A stretch of DNA of 64,000 nt, taken from the NCBI GenBank assembly GCA_910578115.1, contig CAJTPO010000005.1:83483-147482 (forward strand), given 5' to 3'. The DNA comes from an uncultured Lachnospiraceae bacterium (GTDB taxonomy: Bacteria > Bacillota > Clostridia > Lachnospirales > Lachnospiraceae). Under the pieces are notes generated by a model. That model had not been told where the DNA came from. It searched no databases and saw only the letters and a list, made by a program, of their open reading frames with translations. A program made the position numbers and the translations under genes. Below are positions 9,591-18,519 of this stretch, piece by piece (positions within the stretch are counted from its first letter, which is position 1; each line of letters starts with the position of its first letter).

Positions 9591-9925
9591 AAAAAAACCC
9601 CGTCCCGTAAAAGGACGAGGCCAATGTGCTCGCTAACCACCTGTTACGACGTACCGCCATCCATAATGATGACTATACGTTTCCCGGTAACGGCGGGATG
9701 CCGTCATTCCCTACTGATCTCTGTCCTCCCGCTTCCTGTTACTGACTTCCATCAAAAATACCCACGAAAGTATAGGCAGTATGCCTGTCACACCAGCTCT
9801 GCGGACAGATAAGTTCAGTCTGAGACTCAGAAGTGATCTTCCCTGCTCCCCTACTCACACCGGCCTTCCACCGCCGCCGGTTCGCTGTGCCTTTGAGAGA
9901 ACAGATACTGTCTTCTTCAACGTCT
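9591..9925 (-). promoter_or_regulatory. T-box riboswitch, isoleucine specifier, controlling ileS
   Basis: Read on the minus strand. The distal Stem I loop shows the characteristic CCGGCGGCGGTGGAAGGCCGG (about 9884-9862). The specifier loop reads GAAG-ATC-ACTTCTGAG, giving ATC (Ile) at 9837-9835. The T-box sequence AACAGGTGGTTAGCGAG is at 9645-9629. The terminator follows: CCTCGTCC (9620-9613), TTTTAC loop, GGACGGGG and seven Ts (9597-9591). Uncharged tRNA-Ile would stabilise the antiterminator and allow ileS expression. The AGGTGG core departs by one base from the usual AGGGTGG. Confidence 0.9.
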
Positions 9926-10008
9926 GTGTTTATTTTTACATTTCACCGCCAATGCCAGTTCATTAAGGCCCTGCACGGCGTCTGACATTGTTTCACTGCT
10001 ACCTATAA

Positions 10009-10038
10009 TATATAGTATATTTTCCCCGCTGTTGTCAA
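10009..10038 (-). promoter_or_regulatory. predicted promoter of the T-box/ileS transcript
   Basis: Minus strand TTGACA (10038-10033), an 18-base spacer and TATATA (10014-10009), lying upstream of the T-box. Confidence 0.65.
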
Positions 10039-10126
10039 GGGATTCCGCCACAGTTTCCGGAAAATTCATGCTTGAAAACTTCAAATTTATTTGCAAACAG
10101 GCGGCCCTGGATGATACTCTATAAAA

Positions 10127-10170
10127 AAACGAGCTTCGCTCGTTTACGAGATTTGCCTCCGGCAAACTCG
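10127..10170. repeat. paired hairpins of the dispersed palindromic family
   Basis: AAACGAGC-TTC-GCTCGTTT (10127-10145) is followed by CGAGATTTGCC-TCC-GGCAAACTCG (10147-10170). The second hairpin has the CGAG(A)TTTG arms seen again at 39031-39066. A further GCGGC/GCCGC stem (10204-10236) precedes the ribosome binding site of the next gene. Confidence 0.6.
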
Positions 10171-10253
10171 GATAAGCGGAGGAATTTCCTATACCATAAA
10201 AAAGCGGCGCTTTCGCTCCTGCCAGCAGCAGGCCGCACAGAAAGGAAACATAC

Positions 10254-10766
10254 ATGAACACAGCATCCCTGTCCAATATCTTTACCGTCCGCAGATTAAA
10301 CGGCAATGACATAGATCTTATCTATAACCTGTGCGCAGACAATAAAATCTTCTACCAGTATCACCCTCCCTTCGTCACAAGGGAGAGTATCCTGCAGGAT
10401 ATGGAAGCGCTTCCGCCCGGCAGGGAACTGTCCGATAAATTTTATGTCGGTTTTTTTGACGGGAACGCGCTGATCGCTGTACTTGACCTGATTATCGGTT
10501 ATCCGGACAAAAACACAGACTTCATCGGCTTTTTCATGATGGATGCCAGCCGGCAGGGCCAGGGCTCCGGTTCAAAGATCATTCAGGAATGTGCCGCGTA
10601 CCTGTACACAACAGGCTGCCGAAAGCTCCGTCTCGGCGTTGATAAAGGCAATCCCCAGAGCAACGCCTTCTGGAGAAAAAACGGATTTTGTGTCGTCGAT
10701 ACAGGAGAATATATTCTTATGGAACGGACGCTCCGTGCTTCCTCCTGCGATCACCTTCTATATTGA
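10254..10766 (+). CDS. GNAT family N-acetyltransferase
   Basis: A 170-residue cytoplasmic acetyltransferase using acetyl-CoA. The acetyl-CoA binding motif A is visible as MMDASRQGQGSGSKII near residues 93-108 (the Q/R-x-x-G-x-G turn), and motif B covers the C-terminal NPQSNAFWRKNGF. AGAAAGGAAA lies 5 bases before the ATG. The acceptor is unknown; this subgroup often acts on amino groups of small molecules or proteins. It is separated from the following histidine kinase by that gene's own promoter, so co-regulation is not implied. Confidence 0.85.
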   Translation: MNTASLSNIFTVRRLNGNDIDLIYNLCADNKIFYQYHPPFVTRESILQDMEALPPGRELSDKFYVGFFDGNALIAVLDLIIGYPDKNTDFIGFFMMDASRQGQGSGSKIIQECAAYLYTTGCRKLRLGVDKGNPQSNAFWRKNGFCVVDTGEYILMERTLRASSCDHLLY

Positions 10767-10791
10767 CGTGATTGGGGGCATATGATATTAT
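10763..10791 (+). promoter_or_regulatory. predicted promoter of the GAF-type hybrid kinase gene
   Basis: TTGACG (10763-10768), a 17-base spacer and TATTAT (10786-10791). It begins at the stop codon region of the acetyltransferase gene and lies about 150 bases before the kinase start. Confidence 0.6.
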
Positions 10792-10938
10792 GACACAGTC
10801 TTTTTTAGTTTATACGATAGAAGCATCATAACGAACGATATCAATTATTCCGAAACAGCGCTTTCCGGTGCGGACTCTCTCCATGCCGGAATGCGCTGTA
10901 ATCATGGCCGGAAAGCGACCTATATGGAGGGCAGGCGT

Positions 10939-13518
10939 ATGGATTATTCAAAAGGTTATTTTGAACCAATCGGCGAAGGAACGCCGAACAGCACGATCCA
11001 CGAACAGCACAGCGGCATGCAGAGCGTCCAGAATTTAGAGTCCATCATCAATGAGGGGCTTCGTGTCGCTTTGCTGGAGGAAACTCCGGATCAATCTCTG
11101 GAAGTGCTGCTGGAACACCTGGGAAAAGCTCTGAATGGAGAGCGGACCTACATATTTGAACAGAACGAATCCGGCTGTGACGACAATACCTATGAGTGGG
11201 TGGCCGACGGGGTAGAACCGGAAAAGGACAATCTGCAGAATGTTCCGCCGGAGGTATGTGCAAGCTGGTATCAGAATTTCGTCATCGGTAAGCATATTAT
11301 TATTGAAGATCTGGAAGATATCCGGGACACCGATCCCCTTCAATACGAAAATCTGAAGCGGCAGAGCATCCATTCCCTTGTGGTTGTTCCTCTTTATAAC
11401 GGCAAGAAGATCATCGGCTTTTACGGCGTAGACAATCCCCCCGTAAAGTCGTTGGAATATGCATCAAATATGCTCCAGACCGCAGCATACTTTATCGTCT
11501 CCTCCCTGAAACGGCGCAACCTGTTCCGTGAGCTTCAAAAGCGAAGCTATAACGTGCTTCATGCCCTCAGCGTAGACTACCTGGGCATCTATCAGGTGAA
11601 CTTCGATACGGGCGAATGCGAGATCTACCGCAGCAGTGAGCAGATGGGGATGGATTGGGCTGCCCGGTTTGCAGGCGGCTATCAGGCAGCCATGGAACAC
11701 TATATTACCGAGTACGTAATTGCCCGGGATCAGGAACGACTCCGGACTGTGACGAAAAGAGACTATGTACTCGCACAGCTTATGACAAAGAAAAAGTTCT
11801 CTGTCCGCTATCAGGTGAAAGACATTGATTCCGAGCTGAAACACCTGGAAATTCATTTCTCTGCCACAGAAACGTCAGAACAATCTCACTGCGCGATTTT
11901 TGCGCTGCGGGATATCAATGCCGTGGTGGAACAGGAAGAAAAGTATAAACTGGAGGCGAGACAGAGTCTGGAAGATATTCTGGAAGGAGCAAGGACCGGT
12001 ATCTGGACCATCGAACTGGAGGAAGGCTGCCTGCCGAGAATGTATCCGGACCGTACCATGCGGATCCTTCTGGGTGTATCGGAAGAGGTCGGGCCGGAAG
12101 AATGCTACCGGCGTTGGTTTGAAAATATCGAACCGGATTATGTGGAGATGGTACAGGAAGCCGTACTGGAAATATTGGAAACCGGGCGGTCTGAAGTAAT
12201 CTATCCCTGGAATCATCCTTCCCTTGGGAAAATTTATGTCCGCTGCGGCGGCGTGCCGGACAGAAAATTCAAAAAACCGGGCGTCTGCCTGAACGGATAC
12301 CATCAGGACATCACGGAAACCATGGTGACGAGGAAAAAACAGGAACAGTCCATTATGGAGCTGTTGGAACGGGTACGGCGCGCAAATTCGGCCAAAAGCG
12401 AATTTCTTTCCCATATGTCTCATGATCTGCGTACACCCATCAACGGAATCCTGGGAATGCTGACCATCCTGGAAAAAAGTCAGGATGACCCGGAACTGCA
12501 ACGCCAGTGCCGGAAGAAAATCCGTGTATCAACAGAGCATCTGCTGTCCCTGGTGAATGATGTTCTCCAGGTCAGTAAACTGGAAAGCGGAAGCCCGACA
12601 GATGTGGCAGAACCCTATGATCTTCACGACACCCTGGAAGACTGCATTTCCATCCTGTCCCCGCTGGCAGAAGAACGCAGAATCAGCCTGGTGATGGATC
12701 AGGCCAGCCTTCAGCACACCAAAATAATCGGGAATCCGCTTCACCTGCGGCAAATCCTGATGAATGTCATCGACAATGCCCTCAAATACAACCGTCCCCA
12801 CGGTTCTGTGCTTATTCAGGTTAAAGAAACTGCCTGCCAGGGCCAGAATGCCAACTACCTGTTTATCGTCGAGGATACCGGAATCGGCATCGGGGAAGAC
12901 TTCAAGGAGCACATTTTTGAACCCTTCACGCAGGAACATCAAAATGCGCGGACTCACTACAACGGCGTTGGCCTTGGCATGTCCATCGTAAAGAAACTGG
13001 TAGACCAGCATAAGGGAACCGTTGAAATAGACAGCCAGATCGGCAAAGGAAGTGTGGTGCGGATTACCCTGCCCCTTCGTATCAATGAGGCATGGAACGA
13101 ACAGCCCATGACGGAAGAGCAGAATGTATCGGGCAGCATCGCCGGAATGCGCGTCCTTCTGGTGGAAGATAATGAAATCAACTGTGAGATCGTACAGTAT
13201 ATCCTTCAGGATGCAGGCGCTAAGGTCGTAACCGCAGGCAATGGGAAAATCGCTGTGGATGTGTTTGCATCATCCGATCCAGGGACCTTTGACTGCATAC
13301 TTATGGATCTGATGATGCCAGTTATGAGCGGCTATGAAGCCGCCAGAATGATCCGCAGCCTGAACCGGCCGGATGCTCAGGTGCCCATCATAGCGTTGTC
13401 GGCCAACGCATTTGACGAGGACATCGCGCTGTCCAAGGACGCCGGAATGAATGAACATCTGGCAAAGCCGGTGGATATCCGAAAAATGTTCAAAGTCATG
13501 AACCGGCTGCACCACTGA
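10939..13518 (+). CDS. soluble hybrid sensor histidine kinase (GAF, PAS-like, HisKA, HATPase, receiver)
   Basis: A 859-residue cytoplasmic two-component sensor. Domains in order: GAF at about 30-190; PAS-like region to about 470; HisKA with the phospho-His in MSHDLRTPINGI (near 495); HATPase_c with NALKYN, EDTGIGIG and GVGLGM (about 600-690); C-terminal receiver from about 735 with acidic EDNE, phospho-Asp in CILMDLMMP near 791 and Lys in HLAKPVD. No membrane segment. I start at 10939 (MDYSKGYF) because GGAGGG is correctly spaced there; an upstream in-frame ATG at 10891 lacks a good site. No response regulator is adjacent. A second hybrid kinase follows 98 bases downstream. Confidence 0.92.
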   Translation: MDYSKGYFEPIGEGTPNSTIHEQHSGMQSVQNLESIINEGLRVALLEETPDQSLEVLLEHLGKALNGERTYIFEQNESGCDDNTYEWVADGVEPEKDNLQNVPPEVCASWYQNFVIGKHIIIEDLEDIRDTDPLQYENLKRQSIHSLVVVPLYNGKKIIGFYGVDNPPVKSLEYASNMLQTAAYFIVSSLKRRNLFRELQKRSYNVLHALSVDYLGIYQVNFDTGECEIYRSSEQMGMDWAARFAGGYQAAMEHYITEYVIARDQERLRTVTKRDYVLAQLMTKKKFSVRYQVKDIDSELKHLEIHFSATETSEQSHCAIFALRDINAVVEQEEKYKLEARQSLEDILEGARTGIWTIELEEGCLPRMYPDRTMRILLGVSEEVGPEECYRRWFENIEPDYVEMVQEAVLEILETGRSEVIYPWNHPSLGKIYVRCGGVPDRKFKKPGVCLNGYHQDITETMVTRKKQEQSIMELLERVRRANSAKSEFLSHMSHDLRTPINGILGMLTILEKSQDDPELQRQCRKKIRVSTEHLLSLVNDVLQVSKLESGSPTDVAEPYDLHDTLEDCISILSPLAEERRISLVMDQASLQHTKIIGNPLHLRQILMNVIDNALKYNRPHGSVLIQVKETACQGQNANYLFIVEDTGIGIGEDFKEHIFEPFTQEHQNARTHYNGVGLGMSIVKKLVDQHKGTVEIDSQIGKGSVVRITLPLRINEAWNEQPMTEEQNVSGSIAGMRVLLVEDNEINCEIVQYILQDAGAKVVTAGNGKIAVDVFASSDPGTFDCILMDLMMPVMSGYEAARMIRSLNRPDAQVPIIALSANAFDEDIALSKDAGMNEHLAKPVDIRKMFKVMNRLHH

Positions 13519-13616
13519 CAGAAGTGCATTCCTGTGCTTGATTCATTTTTATGGGTATAGTGCACGTTTCTGTTCTGTATCCGTAATAAATTCTAAAGAA
13601 TGGAGATGAAAAAGGC

Positions 13617-16229
13617 ATGAAAGACATTGCTTTACCGCGTTCCTTAAAAATCAGTATCGCAGTGATCCTTTGTTTAACTGTTTTTGTGTTTTCGTTTCTG
13701 GGAATGTCCATCAATACTATGAGTGAAAACACGATCGAAAATATAGGAACTACTTATATGTCCGGCATGAACGAACAGGTATCTCTGCATTTTGAAACGA
13801 TCATCGATCTCCGTCTGACTATGGCGGAATCTATCGCGCACATTGCAGCGGATGAAGAGACTTCCAGTTACGGCTCGAAGGAGGAGATAGAATATGGGGC
13901 AAAAGCAAGGCATTTTCTATGTGCCGCCCTGTATTCGTCCGATGGCAGAATTGAAATGATCTACGGCGATCCCATAGAACTCAATCACCCCGAACTGTTT
14001 TTGGAAAGCCTGAAACGCGGGGAACGTAAAACAGCATCCGGTTTCGACAGCAGCGGAAATGATGTGATCCTGTTCGGCGTTCCCTGTGAATATCCCATGA
14101 CTGACGGAAACACCAGCCTTGCCATGATCGTAGGACTTTCTTCCCGGTATATGGGCGAAGTTCTTTTCCTCGATTCAGATGAATCTCTGATTTCTTCCTA
14201 TGTGATCCGTAAAGACGGCAGCTACGTTGTGCGCAGCGAAGGCAGCCCTCAGGAAAACTATTTTGACAGAATTTACAACGTCTTTGAAGGCCAGAATAAG
14301 GAAGCGGATTCTTATATCAATCAGATGACGGCGGCTATGGAGTCCGGTAAAGATTATTCCGTCATATTGCAATACGGCGATTCGCGCCGTCATCTGTATT
14401 GTACCAGCCTTCCCTACTGCGAATGGTATCTGGTGACGGTACTTCCTTTTGACGAATTGGATCACGCGATCCTGAGTATGAGCGGGCATTGGCTTGTCAT
14501 CGTTTATGCCGCTTCTTTTGCGGTGATCGCCATGCTCCTCTACATATTCTTTCAATATTTAAAGGTGTTCAGAAAACAGGTAGCCAAACTGAAGTGTATG
14601 AACGCAGAGATGGCTGCGGCACAGAAAAACGCTGAAAAAGCCCGGAAAGAAGCGGAAGATGCCAATGCGGCAAAACAGGAATTTCTCTCCAGCATGAGCC
14701 ATGACATACGTACCCCCATGAATGCCATAATCGGTATGACATCTCTGGCCACGGCCAATATGCACAATCCGGAACAGGTTCAGGAATACCTGCGCAAGAT
14801 TGCACTGTCCAGCAAACACCTGCTGGGACTGATTAATGACGTACTGGATATCTCCAAGATCGAGAGCGGCAAAATGACATTGAATATCGGGCCAATGTCG
14901 TTAAGAGAGGTGATGGACAGCATTGTCAATATCATGCAGCCTCAGGTTAATGCAAAAAATCAACAGTTCAACGCGGCTGCATACGAAATTCTTTCAGAAA
15001 CTGTGTGCGGTGACAGCGTTCGGCTGAATCAGGTACTGATCAACTTATTGGGAAATGCCGTAAAATTCACCCAGGAGAACGGCTCTGTCCAGCTCTCCGT
15101 ATACCAGGAAACATTACCGGAGGATACCTCCTGTGTCCGCACCCATTTCCTGGTGCGTGATACAGGCATCGGTATGTCAGAAGAGTACCAAAAACAGATC
15201 TTTGACTCTTTCAGCAGAGAGGACAATACCCGTGTACAGAAAACAGAAGGATCCGGCCTGGGAATGGCAATCACCAAATATATTGTAGATGCGATGGGCG
15301 GTGATATTTCCGTCCGCAGTGAACAGGGCAGGGGAAGTGAATTCCACGTTATTCTTGATCTGGCGAAAGCAGCCGCTCCTGTGTACGATATCCCGCTTCC
15401 TGACTGGCATATACTTGTGGTTGACAACGATGAACGGTTATGCAGAAATGTGGTTCATTCTTTAGCGGCAATAGGCATCCGTTCCGAATGGTGCCTGAGC
15501 GCAGAGAAGGCGATGGAACTGATCGCCAGACACCGGCACAGCGACCATTATCATATGCTTCTTCTTGGCTGGGAATTGACGGATACAAGTGGCATTGAAG
15601 CTGCCCGGGCCATCCGCTCAGGTTATGGAGAAGACTCACCGGCTCTGCTGCTTGCTGCCTGTGACTGGAGCGAGGCGGAAGCAGAAGCCAGAGAAGCCGG
15701 AATATCCGGTTTTATCTCCAAACCGCTGTTCACATCCGTTTTGTTTGACGCTCTGAAAACATTTGCCGGTACTGCTGACGAAAAGGCTGATCCCGCTGAT
15801 CAGACCACTGCTGACGAAAAGACGGCAGACAAGGCGCTGCGGGGAAAACATATTTTATTGGCAGAGGATAATGAACTTAACTGGGAAGTTGCACGAGGCC
15901 TGCTTGCTGATCTCGAAATGGAACTGGATTGGGTTGAAAACGGTCAGCTTTGTGTTGAAAAATTCACCAAATCCCCGGTAGGTTATTATGATGCCGTCCT
16001 CATGGACGTACGGATGCCCGTGATGGATGGTTATGAAGCCACAAGATCCATAAGGGAACTGGAACGTGAGGATAAGAATATTCCTGTTATTGCCATGACT
16101 GCCGATGCCTTTTCGGAAGATATCCAAAAGTGCCTGGAATGCGGCATGAACGATCATTTGGCAAAACCGATCGATATTCAGGACGTCACCCACAAATTAA
16201 AGAAACATCTGAACCTGGGAAGCAGCTGA
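13617..16229 (+). CDS. membrane hybrid histidine kinase with a degenerate and an intact receiver
   Basis: A 870-residue sensor. Transmembrane segment 1 is at about 10-32, then an extracellular region of Cache type to about 295, transmembrane segment 2 (WLVIVYAASFAVIAMLLYIF), a short coiled coil of Ala/Glu/Lys, HisKA with MSHDIRTPMNAI (His near 362) and HATPase_c (NLLGNAVKFT, DTGIGMS, GSGLGMA). The first receiver keeps VVDND but reads LLLGWELTD where the phospho-Asp should be, so it probably cannot be phosphorylated. The second receiver is intact (AEDNE, VLMDVRMP, HLAKPID). Start follows AATGGAGATG. It ends 9 bases from the convergent BlaR1-like gene. Confidence 0.93.
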   Translation: MKDIALPRSLKISIAVILCLTVFVFSFLGMSINTMSENTIENIGTTYMSGMNEQVSLHFETIIDLRLTMAESIAHIAADEETSSYGSKEEIEYGAKARHFLCAALYSSDGRIEMIYGDPIELNHPELFLESLKRGERKTASGFDSSGNDVILFGVPCEYPMTDGNTSLAMIVGLSSRYMGEVLFLDSDESLISSYVIRKDGSYVVRSEGSPQENYFDRIYNVFEGQNKEADSYINQMTAAMESGKDYSVILQYGDSRRHLYCTSLPYCEWYLVTVLPFDELDHAILSMSGHWLVIVYAASFAVIAMLLYIFFQYLKVFRKQVAKLKCMNAEMAAAQKNAEKARKEAEDANAAKQEFLSSMSHDIRTPMNAIIGMTSLATANMHNPEQVQEYLRKIALSSKHLLGLINDVLDISKIESGKMTLNIGPMSLREVMDSIVNIMQPQVNAKNQQFNAAAYEILSETVCGDSVRLNQVLINLLGNAVKFTQENGSVQLSVYQETLPEDTSCVRTHFLVRDTGIGMSEEYQKQIFDSFSREDNTRVQKTEGSGLGMAITKYIVDAMGGDISVRSEQGRGSEFHVILDLAKAAAPVYDIPLPDWHILVVDNDERLCRNVVHSLAAIGIRSEWCLSAEKAMELIARHRHSDHYHMLLLGWELTDTSGIEAARAIRSGYGEDSPALLLAACDWSEAEAEAREAGISGFISKPLFTSVLFDALKTFAGTADEKADPADQTTADEKTADKALRGKHILLAEDNELNWEVARGLLADLEMELDWVENGQLCVEKFTKSPVGYYDAVLMDVRMPVMDGYEATRSIRELEREDKNIPVIAMTADAFSEDIQKCLECGMNDHLAKPIDIQDVTHKLKKHLNLGSS

Positions 16230-16238
16230 TCTTCCGCC

Positions 16239-17921
16239 TCATTCCATATAACCAATCATCGTAAGCGCCGTTTTTGGAACCGGGCTGATATCCGCATTTT
16301 CCACAGGCAACTGCACCTCTGCCTGAATGGCAAACTGATACTGATGCTGGCCGCTGCTATATTCCCAGGTGGCCAGCACTTTTTTTCCGTCGCCTGAACG
16401 CTGCACCTTTACATACACGATCTGCCCGGAGACAGTACTGCCCATCCAGGTCTCCTCCAGCGCAGCATCATAAACAGTATCCGGTTCATTCAGGTTCAGC
16501 TCACCATCCCTGACCGCTGTCAGCCTGCAATCTGCCTCTGCAATCATATCCCAATAATACACTTCCACCGTATTCTCCGCCGGCTGTCTGTACTCCCTGT
16601 CACGGATCCAGTTCTCGTTGTCCGGCAGCTGCAGCGCAATCCCAAAATCATCAGACAATTCCCTGATATCAACCGTCGTCTCTTCACCTGCCTCCTTTGT
16701 CCTTGCCGTATCGTCAGACTCATCCTCTGTCCTGACAGCTTCAACCCCCAGATCCGCCTCTGCATCCACTGTCTCCACCATACCCGGTCCGCCGCCATAC
16801 CCCGCCAGATCATACAGATCGTGGGGTATGGAACTAACCGCCAGCTGCTCTTCTTCCGACAGGCTGTTATACCATTCAAGCCACTCTATCGTCTCCGCAG
16901 ACAGAGTGTCCCGGCTGTACCACTGATCCATGTAACGTATCTTACTGTCATCTGCCCTTTCCTTCGGATCAGTCAGAAAAAACACAACCACCGCCACGCA
17001 GACAAGCACAACCGCAGCTACAAGCCAGCCGGCCGGTTTCCTGTATTGCAGAATGCTGTTAACCCGCTCCCTGACGCCCACCTCGCCAAAAGCAAGCGGA
17101 TAAGAAAACACCGTCTTTCTCTGCAGACTGCAGGCCAGCAGCGCGTGTGCATAGGCTTTCCTGCCATTTAAATCCAAACTGCCTGCAGCCTTCTCATCGC
17201 AGGCAAGTTCCAGATCCCTGCAAAAAAGCGCATACGCTGCCCACACAAGCGGATGAAACCAGTAGACCGACAAAAGCAGCCAGCCCAACGGTTTGGCACA
17301 GTGGTCCAAACGCTTTATATGAGCCTGTTCATGGGCAAGAATATAAGGTATCTGTTCCTCTTGCATGCCCGAAGGCAGATAAATATGCGGCCTGATAATT
17401 CCCAAGATAAAAGGGGATGTTACCATGTCGCACATCTTCGGCGATGCGGCACCCCTCGTTCCTGCATGAATTTCCAACGGCACAGCTTCCCGTACCGCAG
17501 CGTGCAGCCGCAGGCTGCATGCCAGCGCATATACCATCATCAAAGCCGCCCCCGCGATCCAGACCATCCCCGCAACAGCCGTCCAGATATAAAGCGGATT
17601 CACACTGGCTCCTGGTTCCGGCGCAAAGCGCTCACCGATGATCGGATTGACTGCCTCATTCAACCCCGGAATCCCACTGTCAATGAACGGCTCCGACGCA
17701 TATCTGACTACTTCTGCACGAATTGTCTCGCTGCTGGGTATCAGACTGAAGGCGCTTTCCGGGAAGAACGGGCACAAAAGCCTGACAGCCACCACCGCCC
17801 ACAGCACACAGATCATCCGTCTCGGCGCTTTTCCAAGCAGAAGCCGCACGACAATGACCGCCAGGATCAACCATCCTGCTGCAATACTCATATTAAGCAC
17901 TTTTAAGAATATCCTATCCAT
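16239..17921 (-). CDS. M56 family metallopeptidase, BlaR1-like sensor
   Basis: A 560-residue integral membrane zinc protease that, in the BlaR1/MecR1 family, senses an external signal and leads to removal of a BlaI-type repressor. N-terminal transmembrane helices are followed by the zinc motif HEQAH (near 194-198) in LAHEQAHIKRLDH and ELACDE, then a last helix (WLVAAVVLVCVAVVVFFL). The exterior C-terminal half of about 240 residues lacks the S-x-x-K/SDN/KTG motifs of a penicillin-binding sensor, so the signal is probably not a beta-lactam. GGAGG lies before the ATG. It is 65 bases downstream of the blaI-like gene, forming one operon. Confidence 0.9.
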   Translation of the reverse strand: MDRIFLKVLNMSIAAGWLILAVIVVRLLLGKAPRRMICVLWAVVAVRLLCPFFPESAFSLIPSSETIRAEVVRYASEPFIDSGIPGLNEAVNPIIGERFAPEPGASVNPLYIWTAVAGMVWIAGAALMMVYALACSLRLHAAVREAVPLEIHAGTRGAASPKMCDMVTSPFILGIIRPHIYLPSGMQEEQIPYILAHEQAHIKRLDHCAKPLGWLLLSVYWFHPLVWAAYALFCRDLELACDEKAAGSLDLNGRKAYAHALLACSLQRKTVFSYPLAFGEVGVRERVNSILQYRKPAGWLVAAVVLVCVAVVVFFLTDPKERADDSKIRYMDQWYSRDTLSAETIEWLEWYNSLSEEEQLAVSSIPHDLYDLAGYGGGPGMVETVDAEADLGVEAVRTEDESDDTARTKEAGEETTVDIRELSDDFGIALQLPDNENWIRDREYRQPAENTVEVYYWDMIAEADCRLTAVRDGELNLNEPDTVYDAALEETWMGSTVSGQIVYVKVQRSGDGKKVLATWEYSSGQHQYQFAIQAEVQLPVENADISPVPKTALTMIGYME

Positions 17922-17986
17922 TCCTGCCTCCTTCCCATCACGCGAATACCTTTCCGCTCACCCGGCTGTCTCCCGATACACATCCC

Positions 17987-18340
17987 CTATGCCTCATCGA
18001 TGATCCGCCTGATCTGTGCCGCCTCCTCAGGCGTCAACGCCCTCTCCTTTGTAAAAGCAGCTACAAAAGCAGGCAGCGAACCGTCAAAAGAATCCTCCAC
18101 AAATTTCCGGCTCTGTCTGGAATAGAACTGCTGGCGGGTGATCAGACAGGTAACCGTCCCTTTATTATTTTCAAACAGTCCTTTGTCACACAGACGCCTG
18201 AGTACCGTGTGTGTAGTAGTCCTTTTCCACTGAAATACCTCCGCCGCCAGCTTTACCAGCTCTGAAGACCTGACCGGCTCCCGCTCCCAAATCATATCCG
18301 CAAAACGCGCCTCAATCACACCCAATTGTATCTCCGCCAT
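17987..18340 (-). CDS. BlaI/MecI/CopY family transcriptional repressor
   Basis: A 117-residue winged-helix repressor, the usual size. The sequence opens IQLGVIEARFADMIWEREP and contains the recognition region with WKRTTTHTVLRRLCDKGLF, matching the family pattern for promoter-binding dimers. The C-terminal half supplies dimerisation and, in BlaI, the cleavage site for BlaR1. AAGGAGG lies 7 bases before the ATG. It is cotranscribed with the downstream M56 protease. Direct repeats with TAC/GTA dyads in the upstream region are probable operators, giving autoregulation. Confidence 0.92.
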   Translation of the reverse strand: MAEIQLGVIEARFADMIWEREPVRSSELVKLAAEVFQWKRTTTHTVLRRLCDKGLFENNKGTVTCLITRQQFYSRQSRKFVEDSFDGSLPAFVAAFTKERALTPEEAAQIRRIIDEA

Positions 18341-18392
18341 ACAGCTTCCTCCTTACTCCTCTATATAAACTTTGTCTGTATAAATGGAAACA

Positions 18393-18417
18393 GAAATTTG
18401 TTATGTCGTTTACTATA
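18393..18417 (-). repeat. promoter-proximal repeat, copy A
   Basis: Minus strand begins TATAGTAAACGACAT and ends AAATTTC. With three following bases it matches 52048-52080 over about 30 positions with two or three differences. Related copies are at 20244-20269 and 52126-52150. Confidence 0.7.
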
Positions 18418-18475
18418 CTTTATGTAGACTTTGTTCGTATAAATAAAGACTACTCCATGTAGACATATTTGTCAA
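18416..18475 (-). promoter_or_regulatory. promoter and putative BlaI-type operators
   Basis: Two direct copies of TACTYYATGTAGAC, at 18416-18429 and 18451-18464, lie 35 bases apart. Each contains a TAC...GTA dyad similar to MecI/BlaI half sites, and the second is part of GACTACTCCATGTAGAC (18448-18464). On the minus strand TTGACA at 18475-18470 with TAGTCT 17 bases further places that operator between -35 and -10. A second direct pair, ACTTTGTxxGTATAAAT, is at 18369-18385 and 18429-18445. Confidence 0.5.
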
Positions 18476-18519
18476 TAAAGAGTAGTCCATCAATATCGGG
18501 ATTAACAGCAGCAACTGTT

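Noticed and set aside
16239..18340. Calling the BlaR1/BlaI pair a beta-lactam resistance sensor
   Set aside because: The exterior domain lacks penicillin-binding motifs and no beta-lactamase gene is present.
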